DNA of 64,000 nt, from the NCBI RefSeq assembly GCF_000455265.1, contig NZ_HG005142.1, positions 307,079-371,078 on the forward strand, given 5' to 3'. The position numbers were made by a program, and so were the translations under genes. This DNA comes from Paenibacillus antibioticophila. GTDB taxonomy: Bacteria > Bacillota > Bacilli > Paenibacillales > Paenibacillaceae. The notes below the pieces were generated by a model. That model made no database searches. It saw only the letters and a program-made list of their open reading frames with translations, and was not told the origin of the DNA. Positions 1 to 8,965 of this stretch are shown in pieces (the first letter of the stretch is position 1; every line of letters starts with the position of its first letter).

Positions 1-236
1 CGCATGTGCTCTTACGCCAGCAAAACAACTGCTTTTGCGCACTTGTTTACTCGCATGAGCTCTTACGCCAGCAAAACAACTGCTTTTGCGCATTTGTTTC
101 CTCGCATGTGCTCCCACGCTGGCTAAATAACTGCTTTTGCGCATTTGTTTCCTCGCATGAGCTCCTACGCCAGCTAAATAACTGCTTTTGCGCATTTGTT
201 TCCTCGCATGAACTCCCACGCTAGCTAAATAACTTC
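1..236. repeat. 51-bp tandem repeat array (about 4.6 units, continues off the left edge)
   Basis: Head-to-tail units begin at 1, 52, 103, 154 and 205, each opening CGCATG and sharing the core AACTGCTTTTGCGCA. The last unit is incomplete. Because 51 is a multiple of three, a plus-strand frame stays open (6-224) and would encode a 17-residue repeat, but it has no ribosome binding site or family resemblance, so I treat it as a non-coding repeat lying downstream of the SLH protein gene. Units differ at a few positions (CTTACGCCAG or CCCACGCTGG), so the array is not a recent identical expansion. Confidence 0.85.
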
Positions 237-247
237 ATGGCGCTCAC

Positions 248-3103
248 TTAATCGATGAAGTTCAAATAAGCCAGCAGCCGTCTCAGCATCACGGCACTTT
301 GGGCCCGGGTTGCTGTTGCTTTCGGAGCGAGATGGCCTCCGTCCACTCCCTGAATCAGACCCGCTGACAACAAGCCCGACATCGGCTCTTCCGCCCAACG
401 GGCTAGAGTCGACGCGTCGCGAAAGCGGCCCAGCGCCTCTGATTCGACCGCCGGCAAGCCGCCTGCGAATTGCGCCGCGTGTGCAAGCATCACCGCCATT
501 TGCTCGCGGGTGATCAGATCGCCCGGCCGGAACGTGCCATCCTCGTAACCTTCGGCCAGCCCTGCCTGAACGGCGGCATTGATCTCGCCGGCATACCATG
601 CATCGGAAGGCACGTCGGAAAAGGCGATTACTGCGGGCCGGGCAGCCAATCCCAGTGAACGTGCCAGCATCGCTGCAAATTCGGCGCGGGTTACGCTGCC
701 GTCCGGATCAAAGGCACCGTCCCCCTTCCCGTCCAAGATCAGCTTATTGGCGAGCAGTTCAACATCTGCTTCCGCCCAATGCCCCGCTAAATCGGCAAAG
801 GCATGATCGGTGCCAACAACGGCGTATCGGCTATCGTGAGGAGCCGAAAATACAGCGACGTATGCACTGGAAGTATCCCCGCGAAAAACGGCGGGAACAA
901 AATGCAGACGTTCTTCCTCATCAACCCAAACAACCGTTGCATGGGCCGGATCAGGCGCCGTATCCAATCGAATCGCCCGTTCCACATAAGCTCCCGCAAA
1001 ATCGGCGATGACCTCCCCGTCAATATCCAACGTAAAATCAACAGGGTCGGCGAGTCCCTCGTAGCCATATCTCGCTAAAGCCGATTCGAATTCCAAAAGA
1101 TCCCGCTCCGCTGCTTCCGCGATCGTAACGGTTAGGACTGTGCCGGGTTCTCCCTTCCACAGGCGCAGCGGCAAGCTGTAGGTTGCCCGGTTCATCGTGA
1201 CCCTCAGGACAGCATCGGGCTGTAGCCGCAGGATGTCGCGAATCGCCTGCATCGGCAGGTCGGTTTTGAGGATGGGAGCGGGGGCGGCGATCTCAAGCGT
1301 GCTCTCGCTTCCGGATGCGAACAGTGCAGATAGTTCGCTGTCACCCAGAATAAATCGCTGTACCTCTCGGCCATCGCTTGCCTTCTCATGAGTCACGGCA
1401 ACAAGCAATTCTTGGCCCCCGGCTTTGATTTTGGCTTTATCCGGCTGACTGGAGGCCAAAGGCTTCACCGGAATGTATGAACCTCCTAAACTTCCAGAAC
1501 CTCCAAAGCCTCCGGAGCCCGCAGGCGGGCCAGGCGGGTCATTGGGCTCCAGGACGATGCGGCCCAAATCAATGCTTGCTCCCGCTTCAACGTTTGCGTT
1601 TGCGGTCTGTGTCTTGTAGCCCGCAGCAAGGAATTTCACCGTCTGCAGGCCGGTCGGGAGGTTCGTCAATGTAAAGCTGCCGTTGGCGCGGGTCGTATCG
1701 CTTATCCCATAGGCGTCAACCGTCACCGTTACCCCGGGCAACGGCATATTTCCAGTACCATAGACCGTACCGGTCACCGTGCCGAATTCCGGGGATGGAG
1801 GCTCGGCAACCATCAAGCGAAGGGTCACCCCTGCGGAGGCACCTCCGGCGTCGGTAACCGTGACAGTGACATCAAAGCTGCCCGATTCCCGGGGCGTCCC
1901 TTCCAACTTGCCTGTACTGTCAAGAGCGAGTCCTTCCGGAAGACCTGTTGCTTGCCAGACTAATCCGCCTCCTGCTCCATCATAAGCTTCAAGCTGCTGG
2001 ACATAGGCGCTCTCTTGCCGGGCCATTGCCAAGCCTTCCGTAAGCACCGTCGGACGCAGATAGGGGTATCCGCCGTTGACCGCCGGATGGATCGCCCAGG
2101 TATTCGCGAAGTCCCAGCCGGTATAGGTCGCAGCTTGGACCATCTCAGCCGTAGAATGTCCTGCGGCTTCGGCCGTTCCGCCGCTTTCGTCAGCGATGCC
2201 GACGGACTGCTCCGTTGCTTCGGAATCAAAATGGGAGCGGAGAACGTTGGCCTCCGACCAAAGATGCCCTACAACACCGGCAACTACCGAGTGTGGACTC
2301 CCATGACCCATGGACACCTTGCCCGCAGCATAACTTTCTACGATCGTGCCGTAAATCATAAAGCCAGTCAGTCCGCCGGAGAAATAAATAAACATCCCCT
2401 CTGACGACTGAAGTTCGATGACTCCGGTGGCATAGGAATTCTCAATCAGCCCCGCGCCCTGGGAGCCGACCAAGCCGCCTGTGTAGGTATTTGAAGCATA
2501 TCCGCCCATGACCGCAGCTGCCGAGGAAGAGCGGGAAATGGTCGAATTGACCGCAACACCGACCAGACCTCCGGTTACATGGGTGTTTTCGCTCACCGGT
2601 ACGCTGGCAACGGAGCCCGCTACTTGCGTAAGCAGAATCTTGCCCCCATCGGTTAATACGCCGGCTGCGCCGCCGGTGTTAGCACCACCGCTGATTTGAA
2701 CGGCCAGCTGCAGTTGCTGCACGGTTCCGGTGACCTTTCCGAAGAAGCCGACGTTTTCGTACTGTTTAGGATCCTCCCAATCGGCGCTGTTGATCTCTAC
2801 CCCGGAAATCAGGTGCCCCCTTCCGTCAAAGGTGCCACTGAAGGCGTCATTGTCATTCCCGCCAAACGGAAGCCAGTCAACCCCGCTTAAATCGATATCA
2901 TTCATCAACCGGATATTCGAAGCCACATAGTCGGGCTGATGCTGGTTAATATAGACAAGCTGCTCCGCCGTTGATACCTGTACCCAGCCTTCCACGACAG
3001 GCGGGGGCGAGGGAGCGTCAGCATGCACAGAAGGCGTCTCCCCGGAGGTGAATTGCACCGCCAAGAGGATCACGGCCAGAATAAACGATACACAGCGTTT
3101 CAT
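248..3103 (-). CDS. SLH-domain surface protein with GLUG-like, Ig-like and carboxypeptidase-regulatory-like domains
   Basis: A 951-residue exported cell-surface protein. It opens with a signal peptide (MKR, then a hydrophobic stretch ending near ...SGETPSVHA). Residues about 40-340 hold repeats of GLUG/beta-helix character (GGLVG, GGLTG). A putative Ig-type segment follows (LPEGLALDSTGKLEGTP). Next comes a carboxypeptidase-regulatory-like beta sandwich (GTVYGTGNMPLPGVTVTVDA, about 440-510) and a Gly-rich linker. The C terminus has three S-layer homology domains at roughly 768-824, 825-892 and 893-948 (FADLAGHWAE, FSDVPSDAWY, FRDASTLARW), which in this family bind pyruvylated secondary cell-wall polymer. 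It ends 12 bases from the 51-bp repeat array and is divergent from the ATPase gene. Its ligand is unknown; an adhesion or polysaccharide-binding role is inference. Confidence 0.9.
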   Translation of the reverse strand: MKRCVSFILAVILLAVQFTSGETPSVHADAPSPPPVVEGWVQVSTAEQLVYINQHQPDYVASNIRLMNDIDLSGVDWLPFGGNDNDAFSGTFDGRGHLISGVEINSADWEDPKQYENVGFFGKVTGTVQQLQLAVQISGGANTGGAAGVLTDGGKILLTQVAGSVASVPVSENTHVTGGLVGVAVNSTISRSSSAAAVMGGYASNTYTGGLVGSQGAGLIENSYATGVIELQSSEGMFIYFSGGLTGFMIYGTIVESYAAGKVSMGHGSPHSVVAGVVGHLWSEANVLRSHFDSEATEQSVGIADESGGTAEAAGHSTAEMVQAATYTGWDFANTWAIHPAVNGGYPYLRPTVLTEGLAMARQESAYVQQLEAYDGAGGGLVWQATGLPEGLALDSTGKLEGTPRESGSFDVTVTVTDAGGASAGVTLRLMVAEPPSPEFGTVTGTVYGTGNMPLPGVTVTVDAYGISDTTRANGSFTLTNLPTGLQTVKFLAAGYKTQTANANVEAGASIDLGRIVLEPNDPPGPPAGSGGFGGSGSLGGSYIPVKPLASSQPDKAKIKAGGQELLVAVTHEKASDGREVQRFILGDSELSALFASGSESTLEIAAPAPILKTDLPMQAIRDILRLQPDAVLRVTMNRATYSLPLRLWKGEPGTVLTVTIAEAAERDLLEFESALARYGYEGLADPVDFTLDIDGEVIADFAGAYVERAIRLDTAPDPAHATVVWVDEEERLHFVPAVFRGDTSSAYVAVFSAPHDSRYAVVGTDHAFADLAGHWAEADVELLANKLILDGKGDGAFDPDGSVTRAEFAAMLARSLGLAARPAVIAFSDVPSDAWYAGEINAAVQAGLAEGYEDGTFRPGDLITREQMAVMLAHAAQFAGGLPAVESEALGRFRDASTLARWAEEPMSGLLSAGLIQGVDGGHLAPKATATRAQSAVMLRRLLAYLNFID

Positions 3104-3153
3104 GAGTTAAGCCCCTTTCTATGATCAAAAAATAGTTACCGGATAAAGAATGG

Positions 3154-3182
3154 TTACAACATCTGCCCAAACAATTTATAGT
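3154..3182 (+). promoter_or_regulatory. Candidate sigma-A promoter for the STAND ATPase gene
   Basis: TTACAA at 3154-3159 and TATAGT at 3177-3182 are separated by 17 bp, a good vegetative-promoter arrangement about 75 bp before the TTG start at 3258. It lies in the 150-bp gap between the two divergent genes. This is a motif match by eye only. Confidence 0.45.
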
Positions 3183-3257
3183 GTAATATAGCAGCCATCT
3201 TTGGATGTTTCATTTTTGTTTCAAATTTTAATAAACTACGAATAAGGAGTGATCGGC

Positions 3258-5372
3258 TTGGAATGGATACCGACGAGTGGCCCGTACGTCCCTCACCGAC
3301 ACATCGTCGGCTTTACCCGGGAGCTGGCAAGCTTCAAGCAATGGCTGACCGATTCAAACTCGACCACAAGCCTGTTCGACGTATCGGGAATTGGCGGAAT
3401 CGGCAAAACTACGCTGCTGTTAGAAATGACGAAGGCCGCAGCGCAGGCCGGGATTCTCACTCTTTGGCTGGATGGGCAAAGCGAGCTGGCGACGTCGGGT
3501 GCTTTCTTATCCGGCCTCGAAGCGAGCCTGGAAATCGAGTACGGAAGACAGCGTGAGCCGGGCCTTCCCCTGCTCTCCTTCGTGGTCGGGGAGCTAACCC
3601 GGCAACGCTCCGTGTTGTTGATCGATAATTGCTCACGACTAACCGGGATTGAGGGATGGCTGATGTCAAGCTTCCTTCCCAAACTGACCGGCGCCGAAGT
3701 GCTGTTCGTCATGGCTTCGCGAGGCGGATTGCCCATTCAATGGCATACCAGCCCTTATTGGGGACACCGCATCCAGGCATTTCCTTTATCGTTATTAACG
3801 CGCGCAGAAGTGCTTGACTATTTGCACCGATGCGGCCTGGATGACATGCTGCGGACGGAAATCGCCCGGAAAACCGAAGGGCTCCCCCTGCTCCTTGCAA
3901 TGACTGCAGATATGCTGTATTCCCGGCAGAGCAATCCCGATGCCGGCGCAGGGCTTGGCGAGATTCCGGGCAGACTGAGCGCCGATATTTTGCGGGAAGC
4001 GGCTTCTCCGGATTTGTATCAGGCTTTATCGGTCCTGTCGCTGCTGCCGGCAGCGGATCAAGCGACGCTAAATCGCATACTAGATGCTCCGCTGGAGGCC
4101 GCCGGCTACTATGCGCTTGGAAATCTGTCATTCGTCCGCAGAACGGCCTGCGGCTTAACGCTGCATCACGTGATCGCCGGGCTCCTGCGAAGCGATTTCG
4201 CCCAGAGGGATGCCGATCAGTTCCAAGTCCGGCGGCAGCAAGCGTTCCAGCTATTGGCAGAGCAATTCCGCCTCGCGGATATCCGGCAGCAAAGGGGGAT
4301 CGCTGCGCATATTCTGGAGCTGTACCGCGAGTTTTTGCCGTCTGCCCATGCTTACGCTGACTTCTCCACTGCATTGAACCCGGGAGTCCACACGCCGTTT
4401 CGCCCGGAAGACCTCGACAGCCTCCAACAATTGCTGGCGGCGGCGATTTCGCCGACGAACTGGCAATCCGAGCTGGTTCATGCGCAGGAGTACTCCGCAT
4501 TGCTCGACGATATCGCCCGGTATAGCCCCGAAGGCATCTGTGTCGTGCGCGATGATTCGGGGGCCCCGCTGGCCTTCTGCGCCGGATTCTGGCTGCATGG
4601 TTCGACCCTGTCGATGCTGGATCGGTACGCCCCAGGCATTCTTGCTTTATTAAGTGATGAGCAGGTCACTCTCCGGACGCTCCCCCGGGAGTTGACCGAC
4701 ACAGTTTGCGTGCTGCTTGCTGCCGTTGATGTTCGTCATCCCTTATATGGACCGGAGGAATTGGGCGCTTTGCTGATGCGGCAATGGTTAGTTGAAATGA
4801 CCAGCGGACTCCGGGGAATCATGATTACAGCTGATCCGCAGCTCAAGGGTCTGTTCCAAAATCTTGGCTTTCAGAAGATGGGACACATCAAGTTAAACGG
4901 TACCGAAGCGGAGGGCGAACTGACCCGGTGGGAACTGGACTTCCGGCATCAGGCCTTCGACAAGTGGGTGAAAGAAATTATCCGGCAAACCGGACCCGCA
5001 GGTCTTCCCGCGCTGATTTCCCGGAATGAGCCCCGTGCGAAGGTGGATGGAAGCGCGGCAAAACAGATCTTGGAGCTGCTGTTCAGCGGCGATGAAATGG
5101 ACCAGCTCCCGGTTGTGCAAACGCTGGGACTGCGCGGCTCTGACGTGCGGAACTGCGTGCAGAATATGTTGACGACCAACGAAACGCCCTATCCGCTGAC
5201 CCAGTTGGATCAGAGTATCCTTAGAGCGGTTTATCTACAGAGGAATCGCAACAAGAACCAACTGGCGGACGATTTTCACATGAGCCGAACGACGTTTTAC
5301 CGCCATAGCCTGCAGGCCTTGGAGCATATGGGCCATGTGCTGACACAGGCCCTTTCCGGAATGGAGAGTTAG
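3258..5372 (+). CDS. NB-ARC-like STAND ATPase with GNAT-like segment and C-terminal HTH
   Basis: A soluble protein of about 704 residues. Near residues 44-52 there is a Walker A loop (GIGGIGKTT), near 120 a Walker B-like strand (VLLIDNC), then an ASR sensor-like motif and a GLPL motif (EGLPLLLAM), the order seen in AP-ATPase/NB-ARC STAND proteins. A middle segment (ICVVRDDSGAPLAFCAGFW ... LFQNLGFQKMG) resembles a GNAT acetyltransferase fold. The last 60 residues (NKNQLADDFHMSRTTFYRHS) look like a helix-turn-helix. I chose TTG at 3258 because AAGGAG at 3244-3249 sits 8 nt before it; the upstream in-frame GTG at 3249 overlaps that ribosome binding site. A signal-responsive transcription regulator is the likely role. 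The target is unknown; the divergent SLH gene is the obvious candidate. Confidence 0.72.
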   Translation: MEWIPTSGPYVPHRHIVGFTRELASFKQWLTDSNSTTSLFDVSGIGGIGKTTLLLEMTKAAAQAGILTLWLDGQSELATSGAFLSGLEASLEIEYGRQREPGLPLLSFVVGELTRQRSVLLIDNCSRLTGIEGWLMSSFLPKLTGAEVLFVMASRGGLPIQWHTSPYWGHRIQAFPLSLLTRAEVLDYLHRCGLDDMLRTEIARKTEGLPLLLAMTADMLYSRQSNPDAGAGLGEIPGRLSADILREAASPDLYQALSVLSLLPAADQATLNRILDAPLEAAGYYALGNLSFVRRTACGLTLHHVIAGLLRSDFAQRDADQFQVRRQQAFQLLAEQFRLADIRQQRGIAAHILELYREFLPSAHAYADFSTALNPGVHTPFRPEDLDSLQQLLAAAISPTNWQSELVHAQEYSALLDDIARYSPEGICVVRDDSGAPLAFCAGFWLHGSTLSMLDRYAPGILALLSDEQVTLRTLPRELTDTVCVLLAAVDVRHPLYGPEELGALLMRQWLVEMTSGLRGIMITADPQLKGLFQNLGFQKMGHIKLNGTEAEGELTRWELDFRHQAFDKWVKEIIRQTGPAGLPALISRNEPRAKVDGSAAKQILELLFSGDEMDQLPVVQTLGLRGSDVRNCVQNMLTTNETPYPLTQLDQSILRAVYLQRNRNKNQLADDFHMSRTTFYRHSLQALEHMGHVLTQALSGMES

Positions 5373-5422
5373 TTCAAGACGAACTGAATAGATCGGATCT
5401 ATATGAGGTATTCCTTAAAAAG

Positions 5423-5461
5423 CCAAGGAGCTAAGCGATCTGTTCTCGCTTAGCTCCTTGG
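5423..5461 (-). terminator. Intrinsic terminator (minus strand)
   Basis: Perfect 16-bp arms at 5423-5438 and 5446-5461 (CCAAGGAGCTAAGCGA and its complement) with a 7-nt loop. On the minus strand the stem is followed by a T run (CTTTTTAAGG), so it fits the end of the relic at 5484-5884. It may also stop plus-strand transcription from the ATPase gene. Confidence 0.8.
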
Positions 5462-5483
5462 TTCTTGGCGTCATATCTGCAAT

Positions 5484-5884
5484 TCAATCATTTTTCTGAA
5501 CGAATGCATCCAATGCAGCATCAATTTCCTATTCATGTCCCGCCATCATATGGCCGCCGGTGTCAAAAGCAAGCAGCGTGTAATTCTGAAACCGTGAAAT
5601 GGCCTGCTCTATAGCATCAAAATTGGCTAATTTGTCATCTCTGGTGAATAGCCGGGCCTCATAGGCCAACGGCTCCTCAATGAAAAGTTGCTAAAAAGCT
5701 GGGAGGCCTCTACATTTCCATACTGCTCCACCGTTAGCATTCTTCTGAATTTCGAGACAACCTCATCCTGCAAATAAAACATAAATAACTGATAGCATAG
5801 CTCTTCCAAAGTCCCCTCCGTTGCCAAAACTGCGTCTAAAATTGTAAGAAGTACAACTAAAACCTCGACATTCCCAAATTTCAC
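5484..5884 (-). pseudogene. Relic: TetR-regulator fragment joined to an alpha/beta-hydrolase C terminus
   Basis: Reading the minus strand, the first part (5884 to about 5700) contains LQDEVVSKFRRMLTVEQYGN, closely matching LRDEYVCKFRKMLTVEQYRN in the intact TetR protein at 30877-31512. It lacks the DNA-binding domain. After a frame change near 5690 the sequence reads as the last ~65 residues of an alpha/beta hydrolase (FIEEPLAYEARLFTRDDKL ... LLAFDTGGHMMAGHE). That part retains the Asp and the catalytic His context and is interrupted by a TAG at 5529-5531. Both pieces are non-functional. They record a former regulator/hydrolase pair fused by deletion. Confidence 0.75.
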
Positions 5885-6149
5885 AGGTTTAAGTGTACAA
5901 CCTACAGCTAAAAGTCTGTTCTTTTATCAGGATGACTGAGATTTGCGAACCTAACTGTACTCTATACAGCTATTTTAAAATTAGGGGCCAAAGCTCAGAA
6001 ATTAGGCGTAGCTTTTACAATTAAACCGCTACCATAAGTTGAATATAAACTGGAGCAGTCATCCTGTTGGTTCAACCTTTGTTCCCTCCACCCGCATAGC
6101 GGGCGGTTTCGCCCGCTTCGCGAGCTCAACTAGCTAAAGCCGTAATAAA
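5885..6149. other. Intergenic stretch with a GC-rich hairpin
   Basis: No gene is visible here. The only structure is GCGGGC-GGTTTC-GCCCGC at 6099-6116, a strong short hairpin without a T run on either side, so it is not a clear terminator. Confidence 0.5.
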
Positions 6150-6151
6150 AC

Positions 6152-6182
6152 AACTGGCACCGAAGAAATATCGGTACCAGCT
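6152..6182 (-). terminator. Intrinsic terminator after the inositol-monophosphatase-family gene
   Basis: Imperfect arms AACTGGCACCGA (6152-6163) and TCGGTACCAGCT (6171-6182) form a hairpin. On the minus strand it is followed by GTTGTTTTATT. It lies 13 bases past the stop of the gene at 6195 and closes the polysaccharide locus. Confidence 0.7.
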
Positions 6183-6194
6183 AAAAAACAAACG

Positions 6195-6965
6195 CTATTG
6201 CGTATTCAGGAAGCGTATCGCACTTTCATAAGCCCGAGGCGTTGCAAACACACCCCTGATTGATTCCAGCCATGCCAGTGGAGCTCCTTCGATGGTTGAG
6301 CAGCGAAGACCTGCCGCTTCGCACAGAATCCGTCCGGCTGCATAATCCCATGGAGCGAGCTTAGAGACGTACACCGACTGCTTGCCTAGCAGCAAATGAA
6401 TGAACTCCGTACCCGCACAGCTCTGAATCCGGACGCCGCAGCTTCCCCAGGCCAGGGCCTGCACATTCGAGACATTATCTGCGAACATCTGCCAATTGAT
6501 CGCTACCAGACTGTCCTTCAGCTCCTGATCCTGCGGCGGCTGAAGCGGTTGACCATTATAGTATAAGCCCATATCCGGTCCGCCCCAGATCAGACGTTCA
6601 CGCATGCAATCGTAGATGAAGCCGCATTTGCCCGCCCCATTCTCCACAACCGCAACCATGATGGCAAAGTTCTCTTGCTGCTTGATAAAATTCATAGTTC
6701 CATCAATGGGATCCAGAATCCATACGCGACCGGACATTTCCACAACCTGGTCTCCTGTGCCTTCCTCACCAAGAATACGATCCTCGGGATAGAACTCCCG
6801 GATGTTGCTGACCAGAAACTGTTCAATACGGCGATCCATATCTGTCACCAAATCCAGATTGCCCGTCTTCTGGGATATTTCCCTTTCTTCTTGAAAAGAA
6901 TCCCGCAGCATTTGGGCCGCTGTCTCCAGCCAGGCAAGCACTCGCGATACATCCAGGTCATTCAT
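6195..6965 (-). CDS. Inositol-monophosphatase family protein
   Basis: A cytoplasmic metal-dependent phosphatase of the IMPase/FIG superfamily, 256 residues (usual 250-270). Motifs in order are an EE pair in ILGEEGTG, the signature WILDPIDGTMNF (metal-binding Asp residues, Thr), and a C-terminal WDYAAGRILCEAAG segment with the third metal Asp. The start is ATG at 6965 because GGAGGAGG lies 7 nt upstream; longer in-frame starts overlap that site. It is the last gene of the minus-strand polysaccharide locus, so it may dephosphorylate a sugar or inositol phosphate made there. The substrate cannot be read from sequence. It is too short for a fused regulatory domain. Confidence 0.88.
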   Translation of the reverse strand: MNDLDVSRVLAWLETAAQMLRDSFQEEREISQKTGNLDLVTDMDRRIEQFLVSNIREFYPEDRILGEEGTGDQVVEMSGRVWILDPIDGTMNFIKQQENFAIMVAVVENGAGKCGFIYDCMRERLIWGGPDMGLYYNGQPLQPPQDQELKDSLVAINWQMFADNVSNVQALAWGSCGVRIQSCAGTEFIHLLLGKQSVYVSKLAPWDYAAGRILCEAAGLRCSTIEGAPLAWLESIRGVFATPRAYESAIRFLNTQ

Positions 6966-7081
6966 GCTATACGCCTCCTCCACCATTCCGGTAACTGACA
7001 ATCCGGTTGTCAATGTGGTCCAAATACCAAAGGTTTCTTTCAGGATCAGGCCGAAATACGGTTACTTCAACCTTCCTCACT

Positions 7082-8926
7082 TCAACTTATGTTCAGGATT
7101 TCTCCATTGGCTAGCGTGACTGCTGCCTTTCCATCTCCAATACGAACTCCCAATGCCTCAAGCGCTTCTGCAAGCTCCGGCATTTCCGCTTCACCAGCTT
7201 GACCATAGACGGCAGATATCAATAAATGCGTGCCCGGCTCTAAAATTGCAGTCAAAGTAGGCAAGATCGTGCGGGGATGCAACAGATTAGTGTCGGCATT
7301 CGGATAAACTGCAACGGCACTACTGTAACCAACGAGTCCGTATACCGCTGAGCACCCGATAGAATTCCTTGCCGTTACCTGCTTATCACCCTCTTCGACA
7401 GCAGGCGGGTCCTGAATCCCCAGGGCGAATCCGCCCTCTGCGGCATCCAGCGGATGCGCCGTTACAATTCGATGGATGCGAATATGCCACGGCAATCCTG
7501 CCAGGATCCATGTCCGCACCTCAACATCACGCCACGGAAGCCACCGGGCATACAGGACATGACCTTGAATCCAGGTCTCCTCGTTCTTTCTGCGAACGCG
7601 ATAGAGATTGTCCCGCTCGCTCAAGCCCAGCATGGAATCTGTTGCCGACTGTCCCAAGCCCCATTCCGCTCGCGGCACGCTGAAGCCAAAGACACTCGAG
7701 TAGGCAAACTTCTCATACTTTGCCGAGGTATGCGTATGCTCATTTGTTGAGAGATGCCCGGTATTGAACGCTGTGACATGACCTGTCTCCTCCTCTCGGC
7801 ATAGCACCAGATGAGGCTCCGGCTGCACAGACAGCGCCGGAAGATTTGGCAGCTCCTGCTCTTCTTGCTTCCAGAAGAGTTCCTTTTCGCCGATCGCTAG
7901 GATAAGAAACGTCTTTAACGCCCAATAAGGGGAGCCTGGCGAATTATAATTCTCGGCCATGATCAAATTCGGATACGCATAACCCACCGTCAGAATTCCG
8001 CCGGCATCGAAAATGGGCTTGCTGAACCACCAGCGCAGATTCCGCAGTACCAATCCTTTTACAACACCTGGTGTAAATATCTCATTATAAGCCCCCGCAT
8101 ACGCCAACGCGCTCCAGAAAGCGGCTTGGGCAAACCGGTAGGTCATACTTCTTCCATAAGCGATTGCCGAGCCATCCGGTGAGAACCAGTGAATAAAATC
8201 CGCTGCAAATTCAAGTGCTCTTTGCTTGAAGCGACTACAGCGTTCAGGATCTTCCTGTTCCATCAGCTTGGCGTAGACTAGCCCGTAATAGTGCATGGCG
8301 AAAGGCACGTAATAGTCGCCGTGCCCTCCGATACCGTCACTATACCACCCTCCGCCAAGGTCAAATTCCTCGATCCGCCACAGGTTTCGCTCCATTTGCT
8401 CTTTGTCATAAGGCTCCCCGATTTTATAGAAACCCATATTGACCATCACGTTGAAGAACAACCAGTTGCAATCATGACATGGGTGGCTGTTCATCTGATT
8501 GAGCCATCGGTAGAGATGCTGGCGTTCCCGCTCATTGAGGGGCTCCCAGATTATCTCGGGGATCAGGCAAAGGGCGAGACCGAGAACGGCCATCTCCACC
8601 AGACGCTGATCATAATCGCCAACCTCTCCCCAATATTGATCATGCTCTGGATCCGTGCCGTTCAGGATACCTTGCAGACAATCTGCCCACAGCTCCTTCG
8701 TGCCTCCTCCTGCCAGGTCAGGGACAATCCCCCATAGGATGCGCGAAAAGCCTTCCATGCCGGCGAGTTTCTCTCCATATCCCGCACTGCTGCCTTTGAT
8801 CGGCAGGCGACTTCCCCCCAGCTCATACAGCGGCTTGAGCGGGCGAACCAGCTGGCGCAGTGCTTCCTGGACCTCCTGCCGGGTTTTCAGCGGATTCCGT
8901 TCAATCGAATTCAGGATTTCCACCAT
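7082..8926 (-). CDS. DUF2264 family protein
   Basis: A 614-residue protein with the DUF2264 signature through its first ~350 residues (LWGIVPDLAGGG, HPCHDCNWLFFNVMVN, GGGWYSDGIGGHGDYYVPF). These features are typical of an alpha/alpha-toroid carbohydrate-active fold. There is no signal peptide, so it acts in the cytoplasm. The ATG at 8926 has AAAGGAG 9 nt upstream. In bacteria DUF2264 genes often sit beside lyases and unsaturated-uronide hydrolases, as here (GH88 and heparinase II/III upstream), which suggests processing of imported uronic-acid oligosaccharides (inference). The exact reaction is not established. Confidence 0.85.
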   Translation of the reverse strand: MVEILNSIERNPLKTRQEVQEALRQLVRPLKPLYELGGSRLPIKGSSAGYGEKLAGMEGFSRILWGIVPDLAGGGTKELWADCLQGILNGTDPEHDQYWGEVGDYDQRLVEMAVLGLALCLIPEIIWEPLNERERQHLYRWLNQMNSHPCHDCNWLFFNVMVNMGFYKIGEPYDKEQMERNLWRIEEFDLGGGWYSDGIGGHGDYYVPFAMHYYGLVYAKLMEQEDPERCSRFKQRALEFAADFIHWFSPDGSAIAYGRSMTYRFAQAAFWSALAYAGAYNEIFTPGVVKGLVLRNLRWWFSKPIFDAGGILTVGYAYPNLIMAENYNSPGSPYWALKTFLILAIGEKELFWKQEEQELPNLPALSVQPEPHLVLCREEETGHVTAFNTGHLSTNEHTHTSAKYEKFAYSSVFGFSVPRAEWGLGQSATDSMLGLSERDNLYRVRRKNEETWIQGHVLYARWLPWRDVEVRTWILAGLPWHIRIHRIVTAHPLDAAEGGFALGIQDPPAVEEGDKQVTARNSIGCSAVYGLVGYSSAVAVYPNADTNLLHPRTILPTLTAILEPGTHLLISAVYGQAGEAEMPELAEALEALGVRIGDGKAAVTLANGEILNIS

Positions 8927-8965
8927 TAAGGATATCTCCTTTCCATGCTCCGTATCTCCCTAGCC

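Noticed and set aside
6..224. Plus-strand frame coding a 17-residue repeat
   Set aside because: It only mirrors the 51-bp DNA repeat; no ribosome binding site and no resemblance to repeat proteins with known function.
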